Positions 16,698 to 25,034 of a DNA stretch of 64,000 bases are shown piece by piece. This DNA comes from Wenjunlia tyrosinilytica. GTDB lineage: Bacteria; Actinomycetota; Actinomycetes; Streptomycetales; Streptomycetaceae. The stretch covers positions 1-64,000 of the forward strand of contig NZ_BMMS01000004.1 in assembly GCF_014646055.1 (NCBI RefSeq), in the 5' to 3' direction. Below the pieces are notes generated by a model. That model saw nothing but the letters and a program-made list of their open reading frames with translations. It was not told the origin of the DNA and ran no database searches. The translations under genes and the position numbers were made by a program. How positions within the stretch are numbered: position 1 is the stretch's first letter; every line of letters starts with the position of its first letter.

Positions 16698-19600
16698 ATG
16701 TCCGGCCGGATGGTGCGAGTGGACGCGAAGAAGGGGGCGCGCGCGGGCGCGCCGCAGTTGCGGGACGTGGACCGGGTCGAATTCGAACAAGTTGTGCGGC
16801 GGGTGGCCGGGGACGGGGCGCGCGGGGACCGCGTCCTGGAGGCCGGGGAACGCATCGGATCAGGGGCCGCCGCGGAGTACGCCGAGTATCTGCGGGCAGT
16901 GCGCGAGCGCCGGGGGCGGGGCGGGCCTCCGGTGCGCGGGGCGGGGTTGTGCGCGGGCTTGTTCGGGGCGGCGGGTTTCGGTCTGGCGCGGGTGACGGTT
17001 GGGGGCGGCGGCGCGGCCGCGGCCATCGGACTGTTCGTGGTGGTGGCCGCGTTGGCCACCTCGTTCGTCACGTTTCCGGCCAAGGCGCTGGCACGAGCGG
17101 CGCTCGAGCGGGAGGAGCGGCGCAGGAGGCAGTGGCTGGCGGCGCTGGAGCGGGAGGCACGGGCGGTCACGCAGGAGTACCACGAGTCCGCGGAGCACGC
17201 GCCCGGCGGTGCCCAGGTGGGCGGGGGCGCCGCCGCGCACGAGAACGATGCCGGGGGCGCCGGCGCGGGCGATACCGGAGCCGGTTCCGCCGTCGGCGCC
17301 GTTTCCGGCGCGGGAGCCGTAAACGATCCCGCGAGCCCCAACGCGGAGGCGCCCGTGGCGATCGGCGGCGGCCCCGTTGGCGACCGGACCCCCGTCACGG
17401 CGGATCCCCCGACGCCGACCTCCGCTCATGTGGAGAGCGCACTGGTACGAGCCTCGGCCCGACTTCCGCTCCAGGACGGCCCGTTCCTGGGCCGCGACCA
17501 AGCACTTTCGGCCATCGCGCGATGGGCCGACGGGCCCCGCCCCGACGGGCGCGGCGGCCCCTGCGTCGTCGTCCTGCACGGCCCTCCCGGTGCCGGGCGG
17601 ACCGCACTGGCCGTGCGGGCGGCGGAGATGCTGCGCGAGCGGTTCCGCGTCTCGTGCCTGGTCAACCTGCGGGGCAGGCCGTCGGATTCGGCGACATCGC
17701 CGCCCGAGACCGCCCTGTCCACCCGCGACGCGCTCCTGCACCTGCTCAACCGGCTCGGCGCGCCCAAGCAGGACCTGCTCTTCCGCGACCCCGCCTCCCG
17801 CGACACCCATCTGCGGCGGCTGCGCCAGCAGTACCAGGAGCACGTGGCGGCCCTGAGCACCGTCCTCATCCTGGACGACGCGGCCGACGCCAAGCAGGTG
17901 AGACCGCTGATCCCCGAGAACTCCGCGAGCCTGGTGCTGGTGACCAGCCGTGAGCCACTGGAGCTCACGGGCCTCGGCAACGGCATCGAGACGCACAGCG
18001 TCGCGGTCGGGCCCCTCGGCGCTCCGGACGCCGACAGCCTGTTCGACGCGATCGCCGGGGCCGGACCGCACTCCGCCGGTGACGAAGCGCTGCTGCGGGC
18101 CGCCCAGGGACTGCCGCTGGCGGTGTGCATGGCGGGCGCGGCCGTCGCCCGAGGCTCGATCGGCTCTCGACTGCACGGCGAGGCGGTCCCCGAGACGGTG
18201 ATGGGCGTCAGCTACCTCGCGCTGGACCCCGCCGCCGCCCGCCTGTTCCGCAGGCTCGTCCTCGTCGGCCGGGCGAGCCTCGGCCCCGCCGCGGCGGCCG
18301 CGCTGCTGGGTGAGGACGAGAGCACCGCCGGGGCACGGCTGGCCGTGCTCGACCGGGCCCACATGGTCGAGCAGGTGCACAGCGGCCGCTACCGGCTGCA
18401 CGACATGCTGCGCGGCTTCGCCCGGCAGTGCCTGGAGGAGGAGGACGACGCCAGGGAGCGGGCCGCCGCCCAGGAACGGCTGATCAAGGACTACGCGGAG
18501 CTCGCCGAGTCGGTGATCCACCGGGTGGAGGGCGCCTCGTCTTCCCGCTCGGTGCGCACGGTGCTGCGCGGAGCGGCGTCGCCGCACGGGTTCGAGACGC
18601 TGGACGCGGCACTTCGCTGGCTCGACGAGGAGAGCAGCTTCATCACCGCGACGCTGCGGCACACCGACGACGTCGACCCGCAGGCGGTGCAGCGGCTCGT
18701 CGAGGCGCTGTGCGACTACTGCCTGCTGCGCGGTGACCTGTACCGGCTGGGTGAGATCGCTGAGCTGGTGCAGACCCTCGGCAGGGATTCGCTGATCCGC
18801 TCGGTGAAGCTGCGCACGGGCATCGCGGCCCGCCAGCTGGGCCAGTTGGACCGGGCGCGCACGACGCTGAGCTCGCTGGTCAGCATGTACCGCGAGGGGC
18901 ACAACGAGGCCGGGGCCGCGCGGGCGCTGTGCAGCCTCGGCATCACGCTGCACCACCGCGGCAATCTGCCGGAGGCGGCGGCGAAGCTGCGCGAGGCGCT
19001 GGATCTGCAGCGGCCGGACGAACAGCGCGGCGACCGCGCCTGGACGTTGCACGCGCTCGGAGCGGTGCTGCGGGACCAGGGCGAGCTGGACGAGGCATGG
19101 GAGTTGCTGCACACCGCGCGGGCGCTGCACGAGGAGACGGAGAGCCTGCACGGGCAGGCATGGACGTGCCTTCAGCTCGGCCAGGTCCATCTGCGGCTCG
19201 GCGAGGTCGACGAGGCCGAGGAGCAACTGTGGCTGAGCCAGGAGCTGTACCGGAAGACCAAGGACGGGCGCGGTGAGGCCTGGGCGATGACCCAGCTCGG
19301 CCGCACCCGGCTCCTGCGCGGGGAGGCGGATGCGGCGGTGCGGGAGCTGAACGAGGCCCGTGGCCGGCACCGCCGCCACGAGGACGCGCGCGGCGAGGCT
19401 TGGACGCTGTACTACCTCGGGCAGGCGCTGGAGGACGCGGGGCGCCTGGACCGGGCGGAGGACGCGCTCAGCCGCGCCAGGCACATGTTCAGCACCATGG
19501 GCGACCGCTACGGCCACGCGTGCGCGCGGCACCACTTCGGGCGGGTGGCCAGGGACCGGCTCGCGGGGCGGTCGGGCTCACTGAAGAACAGCGGATTCGC

Positions 19601-20054
19601 GAGGCAGCTGCTGCACGAGGCGCGGCAGGACTTCCGGACGGTGGGGCTGCCTCACGGGGAGGCATGGTCGTGCGTGGAGCTCGCGGTGATCGACGCGGGC
19701 TGCGGGCGGATCGCGAGGGCGGTGGATCTGCTGGAGGACGCGCGGGAGCTGTTCGGGTCCCTGGGCGACCGCAGCGGCGGCTCCTGGGCGACCTTCCTGT
19801 ACTGCACCCTGCTCCCGCTGTCCTCGGACGACGGCGGCAGGGTGGCCCGGGAGACCCTGGACCGCCTCCTGAACGACACGGAGGCGGGCGTCCATCCTCT
19901 GGCGAGGGAGAACGCCCTGCGCTGGCTCGAATCCCCCTGGATCGACACCCAACCGGACGGCCCCTGGCCAGTCTGGCGCCAGGGCCTGGCCCCCACCCGC
20001 ACCGCAAGGGACGTCCTGGGTGTAACCGTCCGCAGAACCGACTCAGCGGCGTGA
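16698..20054 (+). CDS. NB-ARC/TPR protein with N-terminal membrane anchor
   Basis: This 1118-aa STAND-type protein begins with a soluble segment, two adjacent hydrophobic helices (about residues 80-98 and 104-128) and an Ala/Gly-rich linker to about 235. The NTPase has a P-loop near residue 293 reading GPPGAGRT, where the usual Lys is Arg, a Walker B LILDDA near 389 and a VTSRE sensor. A winged-helix-like region (LHDMLRGFARQ) follows, then roughly ten tetratricopeptide repeats (about 675-1080). The start at ATG 16698 is set by GGAGGGGG. Such proteins act as regulated molecular switches; the loss of the Lys questions nucleotide hydrolysis here. The ligand is unknown. Confidence 0.85.
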   Translation: MSGRMVRVDAKKGARAGAPQLRDVDRVEFEQVVRRVAGDGARGDRVLEAGERIGSGAAAEYAEYLRAVRERRGRGGPPVRGAGLCAGLFGAAGFGLARVTVGGGGAAAAIGLFVVVAALATSFVTFPAKALARAALEREERRRRQWLAALEREARAVTQEYHESAEHAPGGAQVGGGAAAHENDAGGAGAGDTGAGSAVGAVSGAGAVNDPASPNAEAPVAIGGGPVGDRTPVTADPPTPTSAHVESALVRASARLPLQDGPFLGRDQALSAIARWADGPRPDGRGGPCVVVLHGPPGAGRTALAVRAAEMLRERFRVSCLVNLRGRPSDSATSPPETALSTRDALLHLLNRLGAPKQDLLFRDPASRDTHLRRLRQQYQEHVAALSTVLILDDAADAKQVRPLIPENSASLVLVTSREPLELTGLGNGIETHSVAVGPLGAPDADSLFDAIAGAGPHSAGDEALLRAAQGLPLAVCMAGAAVARGSIGSRLHGEAVPETVMGVSYLALDPAAARLFRRLVLVGRASLGPAAAAALLGEDESTAGARLAVLDRAHMVEQVHSGRYRLHDMLRGFARQCLEEEDDARERAAAQERLIKDYAELAESVIHRVEGASSSRSVRTVLRGAASPHGFETLDAALRWLDEESSFITATLRHTDDVDPQAVQRLVEALCDYCLLRGDLYRLGEIAELVQTLGRDSLIRSVKLRTGIAARQLGQLDRARTTLSSLVSMYREGHNEAGAARALCSLGITLHHRGNLPEAAAKLREALDLQRPDEQRGDRAWTLHALGAVLRDQGELDEAWELLHTARALHEETESLHGQAWTCLQLGQVHLRLGEVDEAEEQLWLSQELYRKTKDGRGEAWAMTQLGRTRLLRGEADAAVRELNEARGRHRRHEDARGEAWTLYYLGQALEDAGRLDRAEDALSRARHMFSTMGDRYGHACARHHFGRVARDRLAGRSGSLKNSGFARQLLHEARQDFRTVGLPHGEAWSCVELAVIDAGCGRIARAVDLLEDARELFGSLGDRSGGSWATFLYCTLLPLSSDDGGRVARETLDRLLNDTEAGVHPLARENALRWLESPWIDTQPDGPWPVWRQGLAPTRTARDVLGVTVRRTDSAA

Positions 20055-20100
20055 GCGCCCCCGCCGGGGACGCCGAGGACCCTCCTGACGCGGCCGTCGG

Positions 20101-20160
20101 GCCGTCGCCGAGGAAGCCGTGGCCGAGGAAGCCGTCGCTGGGGAAGCCGTGGCCGAGGAG
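20101..20160. repeat. Four 15-nt tandem repeats
   Basis: Four contiguous 15-nt units of the form GCCGT(C/G)GCCGAGGAA cover 20101-20160, just after the NB-ARC gene stop, with a weaker fifth unit following. The stretch is open in several frames but no ribosome site marks a gene. Confidence 0.75.
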
Positions 20161-20239
20161 GCTGCGCCGGGGAGTTGCCGCCCGGGCTCGTAGGTCCAGG
20201 CTCCGGCATCGGCCGTCGGGCCGCGCCCCGCTTTGACGG

Positions 20240-20300
20240 CCGCAGGCCGCCGGGTGACCGCAGGCCGCCGGCTGACCGCCGACCGCAGGCCGCTGGGTGA
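20240..20300. repeat. 18-nt repeats in the convergent intergenic region
   Basis: Three near-identical 18-nt units (CCGCAGGCCGC-type) occur at 20240-20257, 20258-20275 and 20283-20300. They sit between the NB-ARC gene and the small membrane protein gene. I see no gene in 20055-20336. Confidence 0.7.
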
Positions 20301-20336
20301 CCGCCGAGGCGGGTGCCCCGCCCGGCGACGCGGCCG

Positions 20337-20573
20337 TCAGGCCGTCGCTGAGTTCTTCTTCGGGCTCACGCCCGTGGGCGGGGTCTCGGTGGCCGGGGCT
20401 TCCGGCTCCTCTTCGAAGTTCACCTTCGTGAACTGCTTGTTCATGCTCTTCATCAGGAACCACACCGCGGCGCCGATCACCGCGAAGACGATGAAGCCCA
20501 GAACTCCGGGCGTCACCTTGTTCTGGTCGAGGTCGCCGGCCAGGGCAACGAGGTGGGCCGTCGAGGTAGTCAC
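20337..20573 (-). CDS. Small single-span membrane protein
   Basis: This 78-aa protein has one transmembrane helix (GVLGFIVFAVIGAAVWFLM) followed by a basic-acidic cytoplasmic tail containing NKQFTKVNFEEE. I place the start at GTG 20573, with GAGGTGA upstream; an in-frame GTG at 20585 adds four residues but has no ribosome site. It lies just downstream of mca on the same strand, a common streptomycete arrangement. The function is unknown. Confidence 0.75.
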   Translation of the reverse strand: MTTSTAHLVALAGDLDQNKVTPGVLGFIVFAVIGAAVWFLMKSMNKQFTKVNFEEEPEAPATETPPTGVSPKKNSATA

Positions 20574-20662
20574 AGTTCCATTCACCTCACTAGTGTCGCC
20601 CCGCCACCGAACGGCGGGGCGACCGGGTACCGCGAACCGGCCGGTTCAGCCGGTCCGGGGGG

Positions 20663-21529
20663 TCAGCGGATGCCCGCGAACAGGTCGTCCTCGGGCAGCG
20701 TGGTGTCCACCAGCGACTTCGCCAGCTCGAAGTCCTCCGTCGGCCAGATGTCCCGCTGGATCTCCAGCGGGATCCTGAACCACGGCCCGTCCGGGTCGAT
20801 CTGGGTGGCGTGCGCGATCAGCGCCTTGTCCCGCACCTCGAAGTACTCACCGCACGGCACCTGCGTGGTCAGGACCCGCTCCGGGCGGTCGCTCTCGTCC
20901 CATCGCTTCAGCCACTCACCGTACGGCGACTCCATACCGCGTTCCAGCAGCGCGTGGTGCATCGCCTCGGTGCGCGCGCGGTTGAAGCCCTGGTTGTAGT
21001 AGAGCTTCTGCGGCTGCCACGGCTCGCCGGTGCCCGGGTACCGGTCGGGGTCGCCGGCGGCGTCGAAGGCCAGCATCGAGATCGTGTGGGTCATGATGTG
21101 GTCCGGGTGCGGATAGCCCCCGTTCTCGTCGTACGTGGTGATCACATGCGGACGGAACTCACGGATGAGCCGCACCAGCGTGCCCGCCGCCTCGTCGACG
21201 TCCGCCAGGGCGAAACAGCCCTCGGGCAGCGGGGGCAGGGGATCGCCCTCGGGGAGTCCGGAGTCGACGTAGCCCAGCCACGCCTGCTTGACGCCGAGGA
21301 TCTGCCGGGCCTCCTCCATCTCCTTGGCCCGCACCTCGTGGATGTGCTCCTCGATGTACGGGTCGCCCTGGAGCTTGGGATTGAGGATGGAGCCCCGCTC
21401 ACCGCCCGTGCATGTGGCAACGAGCACGTCCACGCCCTCGGCCACGTACTTCGCCATCGTCGCCGCGCCCTTGCTGGACTCGTCATCGGGGTGCGCGTGC
21501 ACTGCCATCAGTCGCAACTGCTCAGTCAA
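20663..21529 (-). CDS. mca: Mycothiol S-conjugate amidase
   Basis: This 288-aa zinc amidase cleaves mycothiol S-conjugates to a mercapturic acid, for export, and GlcN-inositol, for recycling, and so detoxifies electrophiles and antibiotics in the cytosol. It has the AHPDDE zinc motif near the N-terminus, the GGERGS segment and YPHPDHIMTH. Its length and the C-terminal DDLFAGIR fit Mca rather than the shorter deacetylase MshB. The start is TTG 21529, matching the conserved first residues (TEQLRLMAVHAHPDD). It is divergent from a DUF4307 gene. Confidence 0.93.
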   Translation of the reverse strand: MTEQLRLMAVHAHPDDESSKGAATMAKYVAEGVDVLVATCTGGERGSILNPKLQGDPYIEEHIHEVRAKEMEEARQILGVKQAWLGYVDSGLPEGDPLPPLPEGCFALADVDEAAGTLVRLIREFRPHVITTYDENGGYPHPDHIMTHTISMLAFDAAGDPDRYPGTGEPWQPQKLYYNQGFNRARTEAMHHALLERGMESPYGEWLKRWDESDRPERVLTTQVPCGEYFEVRDKALIAHATQIDPDGPWFRIPLEIQRDIWPTEDFELAKSLVDTTLPEDDLFAGIR

Positions 21530-21660
21530 CGCAAGATCCTTAAGAATCGGTACCGTGCGGCCCGGACCGGCCTGGGCCGGGGGCGTGTGACAACGCCTTC
21601 TATAGTGACGGACGGAGAGTCCTGATTAGTCCCAGGCTCCCGGAATCCGAAGGGAACACG

Positions 21661-22065
21661 ATGAGTGCGCCGCGCAGCCGCCCGCCCGAGGGGCGGTACG
21701 GGCGCCGCACCCCCGAGTCGACCACCCGGCGCCTGCGGACCGTGGGAGCGGTGCTCGCGGTGGCCTTCCTCGGCATGGTGGGCTGGCTCGGCTGGTCCTA
21801 CATCGACGAGCAGGACGTCTCCGGCGAGCTCATCCGCTACAAGGTCGTCTCCGACGACACCGTCGAGGTGCACCTCGAGGTGCGCAAGCCCAAGGACGTG
21901 ACAGGCGTGTGCACCCTGCGTTCGCGCAGCGCGGACGGCGACGAGGTGGGTCTGAAGGACGTCCGTGTCGAGCAGCGCTCCGGTGTGGTGAACACGCTCG
22001 TGGAACTGCACACGACCGGCCGGGCGACAAACGCCGAGCTGGTGAGCTGCAAGAAAGCGGACTGA
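21661..22065 (+). CDS. DUF4307 membrane-anchored protein
   Basis: The 134-aa product has a disordered basic N-terminus, one transmembrane helix (about residues 27-47, VGAVLAVAFLGMVGWLGW) and an extracytoplasmic beta domain of the actinobacterial DUF4307 family. AAGGGA precedes ATG 21661. It is consistently found beside mca and greA in streptomycetes. The function is unknown. Confidence 0.85.
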   Translation: MSAPRSRPPEGRYGRRTPESTTRRLRTVGAVLAVAFLGMVGWLGWSYIDEQDVSGELIRYKVVSDDTVEVHLEVRKPKDVTGVCTLRSRSADGDEVGLKDVRVEQRSGVVNTLVELHTTGRATNAELVSCKKAD

Positions 22066-22312
22066 CCCTTCTGCCGTACCCGTCCGAGACCGCTTCCGCC
22101 CTTCTCCTCCACCTCTCGTATCCCTGGCCTCACCTCCGTCTCACCGCTCTCGTACGCCTCGCGCGTCGATTCCTGACGGTTTACCTGCTCCCGTCCTGGA
22201 CAGGGAATTGTTAGGCTCGTGGTTTCGCCCGTCCCTGGAGGCGCAGTCTTCTGGATGGGCGTTCATTTATAAGATCAGCGCCATTCAAGTGCCATTCATT
22301 CGAGGAGCACCT

Positions 22313-22810
22313 GTGACCCAGACCAGCGACAACGTCACCTGGCTGACCCAGGAGGCGTACGACCAGCTCAAGGCCGAGCTGGACCACCTGTCGGGGCCTG
22401 GCCGCATTGCGATCGCCACGAAGATCGAGGAAGCCCGCCAGGAAGGTGACCTCAAGGAGAACGCGGGCTACCACGCGGCCAAGGAGGAGCAGGGCAAGCA
22501 GGAAGCCCGCATCCGCCAGCTCTCGCAGCTGCTCGAGCACGCCAAGGTGGGCGAGGCACCCGCGGACACGGGCATCGTCGCCCCCGGCATGGTCGTCACC
22601 ATCGCCTTCGACGGCGACCCGGACGACACGGTGACGTTCCTGCTGGGCTCCCGCGAGTACGTGACCTCCGGCATGGAGATCTACTCGCCGCAGTCCCCGC
22701 TGGGCTCCGCTGTGAACGGCAAGAAGGTCGGCGAGGACGCCGACTACGAGCTGCCGAACGGCAACAAGGCCGCCGTGAAGATCCTGGAGGCCAAGCCGCA
22801 CGCCGGCTGA
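22313..22810 (+). CDS. greA: Transcription elongation factor GreA
   Basis: This 165-aa protein has the GreA/GreB pattern: an N-terminal coiled coil with EARQEGDLKENAGYHAAKEEQ, whose tip acidic residues enter the RNA polymerase secondary channel, and a C-terminal FKBP-like domain ending YELPNGNKAAVKI. It stimulates cleavage of backtracked RNA. The GTG at 22313 is set by GAGGAG. A direct GCCATTCA repeat lies in the leader at about 22280-22300. Confidence 0.95.
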   Translation: MTQTSDNVTWLTQEAYDQLKAELDHLSGPGRIAIATKIEEARQEGDLKENAGYHAAKEEQGKQEARIRQLSQLLEHAKVGEAPADTGIVAPGMVVTIAFDGDPDDTVTFLLGSREYVTSGMEIYSPQSPLGSAVNGKKVGEDADYELPNGNKAAVKILEAKPHAG

Positions 22811-22830
22811 CCCGAGCCGCACGACGCCGA

Positions 22831-22860
22831 CGGCCCGCCCCCGCGAAGGGGAGCGGGCCG
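22831..22860. terminator. Terminator downstream of greA
   Basis: A GC-rich stem with arms of about 12 bp and one bulged base spans 22831-22860. It sits 20 bp after the greA stop and faces the convergent ABC permease gene, so it probably serves both. Confidence 0.7.
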
Positions 22861-22927
22861 CTGCCGTTCCGTCTGCGGCCGTCCGACCCCCGGGGGAGTC
22901 GGCCCCCAGGGAGTCGGCCCCCGACGA

Positions 22928-23785
22928 TCAGGCCGCCGAGCGGTACTTGCGCACCGAGAGCGTCCGGAAGATCACGATGATCAGGAGCGAGTACAGCAGC
23001 GAGGCCCACGCGGGGTGCTGCATCGGCCAGGCGTCGGAGGGCACCGGCGCGAGCTGGTTCCCGAACAGCTCCCGGCAGGCCTGGACGGTCGCGCTGAACG
23101 GGTTCCAGTCCGCCACGTGCTGCAAGAACGTCGGCAGCGAGTCGGTGGGCACGAACGCGTTCGACAGGAATGTCAGCGGGAACAGCCAGATCAGGCCGCC
23201 CGAGGTGGCCGCCTCCGGGGTGCGCACGGACAGGCCGATGAGCGCGCCGATCCAGGAGAAGGCGTAGCCGAGCAGGAGCAGCAGGCCGAGCCCCGCGAGC
23301 GCCTTGATCAGCCCGTCGTGGATCCGCCATCCCACGATGAGCGCGCAGACGATCATCACGACCATGACGAGCGCGGTCTGCACCAGATCGGCGAGGGTGC
23401 GTCCCGTCAGCACCGCCCCACGGGCCATCGGCAGGGAGCGGAAGCGGTCGATCAGACCCTTGTGCATGTCGTCCGCGATACCGGCTCCCGCGCCGGCCGT
23501 CGCGAACGTCACCGTCTGGGCGAAGATGCCCGCCATCATGAACTCGCGGTACGCCGTCTTGTCTCCTCCGGCGCCCGGCACCCCGATCGCCCCGCCGAAG
23601 ACGTAGGCGAACAGCAGGACGAACATCACCGGCTGGATCATGCCGAAGATGACCATCTCGGGGATGCGGGCCATCCGGATCAGATTGCGTCGCGCCATGA
23701 CGAGCGAGTCGTGGACCGACTGGACGATCCCGCCCTTGGGGACCGGGGCGTCACTGAGTTTGGGGGCCGCGCTGGTCGCCGCCAT
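22928..23785 (-). CDS. ABC-2 type transporter permease, DrrB-like
   Basis: This 285-aa membrane protein has six transmembrane helices and the ABC-2 pattern, including the FLSNAFVPTDSLP loop typical of daunorubicin-exporter-like permeases. Its ATG overlaps the ATPase stop by one base (TGATG at 23783-23787), so the two are translationally coupled. It should form a homodimeric channel with the ATPase for export of a hydrophobic compound. The substrate is unknown. Confidence 0.9.
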   Translation of the reverse strand: MAATSAAPKLSDAPVPKGGIVQSVHDSLVMARRNLIRMARIPEMVIFGMIQPVMFVLLFAYVFGGAIGVPGAGGDKTAYREFMMAGIFAQTVTFATAGAGAGIADDMHKGLIDRFRSLPMARGAVLTGRTLADLVQTALVMVVMIVCALIVGWRIHDGLIKALAGLGLLLLLGYAFSWIGALIGLSVRTPEAATSGGLIWLFPLTFLSNAFVPTDSLPTFLQHVADWNPFSATVQACRELFGNQLAPVPSDAWPMQHPAWASLLYSLLIIVIFRTLSVRKYRSAA

Positions 23786-24828
23786 CACTTGTTCTCCTCT
23801 CCAGCGGTGCCGACAACACCGACACCGGCACCGGCGCTCGCGCCGGGCTTGGCGGCTTCGGAAGCCTCCCCCTCGACCGCCTGGTCGGCCTCCGCCGCGT
23901 GGCCGGTCAGGGAGAGGAAGACGTCGTCCAGCGTCGGGCGCCGCAGGCCGATGTCGTCGATCTCGATGCCGCGGCTGTCGAGCTCGCGGATGACCTCGGC
24001 GAGCAGCTTCGCGCCGCCCGCCACCGGCACCGTGATCCTCCGGGTGTGCTTGTCGACGGTGGAGCCGCCCTTGCTGAACGCGGTGAGGATCTCCGTGGCC
24101 GTGCCGAGCAGGGCGGGGTCGTGCACGACGACCTCGACGCGCTCCCCGCCGGTCTGCGCCTTGAGCTGGTCGGCGGTACCGCGGGCGATGACCTTGCCGT
24201 GGTCCACGACAGCGATGTCATGGGCGAGCCGGTCGGCCTCTTCGAGGTACTGGGTGGTCAGCAGAAGGGTCGTCCCTCCCGCGACCAGGGACTCGATGAC
24301 CTCCCACAGCATCATGCGGTTGCGCGGGTCCAGGCCGGTGGTGGGCTCGTCCATGAACATCACGGGCGGCCGCACGATGAGGGCCGCGGCGAGGTCGAGG
24401 CGGCGGCGCATACCGCCGGAATAGGTCTTGGCGGACCGGTCGCCCGCCTCGGTGAGGTTGAACTGCTCCAGCAGCTCCACCGCTCGCGCCTTGGCGCTCC
24501 GTGAGCTCATCTGGTAGAGCTCACCGACCATCTGGAGGTTCTCGCGGCCCGTGAGGTACTCGTCGACCGCCGCGAACTGGCCGGACAGGCCGATCGAGCG
24601 GCGCACCTGCACCGGCGCCTTCAGCACATCGTGCCCGGCCACGACGGCCCGGCCGCTGTCGGGCTGCAGCAGGGTGGTGAGCACCCGCACCGCCGTGGTC
24701 TTCCCCGCCCCGTTCGGGCCGAGCAGGCCCAGGACACTTCCCTCCGGTACGTCGAGGTCCACTCCGTCCAGAGCCCTTACATCACCGAAGGTCTTCACCA
24801 GACCCTCGGCGTAAATGGCACCCGGCAT
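23785..24828 (-). CDS. ABC transporter ATP-binding protein, DrrA-like
   Basis: The 347-aa ATPase has Walker A GPNGAGKTT (about residue 38), the YSGGMRRRLDLA signature, Walker B MFMDEPTTGLDP and LTTQYLEEAD, where the switch His is Gln as in DrrA proteins. The C-terminal extension with LRRPTLDDVFLSLTGH is diagnostic of the DrrA/daunorubicin-resistance type. The last 40 residues are Ala/Gly-rich. It is first in a two-gene operon with the DrrB-like permease. The promoter region upstream carries two matched palindromes. Confidence 0.93.
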   Translation of the reverse strand: MPGAIYAEGLVKTFGDVRALDGVDLDVPEGSVLGLLGPNGAGKTTAVRVLTTLLQPDSGRAVVAGHDVLKAPVQVRRSIGLSGQFAAVDEYLTGRENLQMVGELYQMSSRSAKARAVELLEQFNLTEAGDRSAKTYSGGMRRRLDLAAALIVRPPVMFMDEPTTGLDPRNRMMLWEVIESLVAGGTTLLLTTQYLEEADRLAHDIAVVDHGKVIARGTADQLKAQTGGERVEVVVHDPALLGTATEILTAFSKGGSTVDKHTRRITVPVAGGAKLLAEVIRELDSRGIEIDDIGLRRPTLDDVFLSLTGHAAEADQAVEGEASEAAKPGASAGAGVGVVGTAGEENK

Positions 24829-24905
24829 TGACTTCTCCCACTGTCGTCAGGTGTTGGTGTTGTGGTCGGAGGGCCCCGCTTGTACTGCCCCCGTACGGAA
24901 GGCAT

Positions 24906-24965
24906 GACGCGATGTATCGCGTCTTTACCGCCGCGTCGCGAGTATGAACCCATGCGATATATCGC
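24906..24965. promoter_or_regulatory. Paired palindromic operators upstream of the DrrAB-like operon
   Basis: An 18-bp palindrome GACGCGAT-GT-ATCGCGTC lies at 24906-24923 and a second, with perfect core GCGATATATCGC, at 24954-24965. Both share GCGAT-N2-ATCGC and lie 48 bp apart, 80-140 bp upstream of the ATPase start. This suits a dimeric repressor of the TetR, PadR or similar kind that releases on drug binding. No such regulator gene adjoins the operon. The rest of 24829-25034 holds no gene. Confidence 0.75.
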
Positions 24966-25034
24966 GTCAACCGCTACGAGTGGATCCCTACGGCGTGGAC
25001 ACCCGACGGCACCCCTGAAGTCGTCCGCAGCCAC

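Noticed and set aside
16860-19535. 891-codon minus-strand frame across the NB-ARC/TPR gene
   Set aside because: It is antisense to P-loop and TPR motifs and has no recognised domain or ribosome site.
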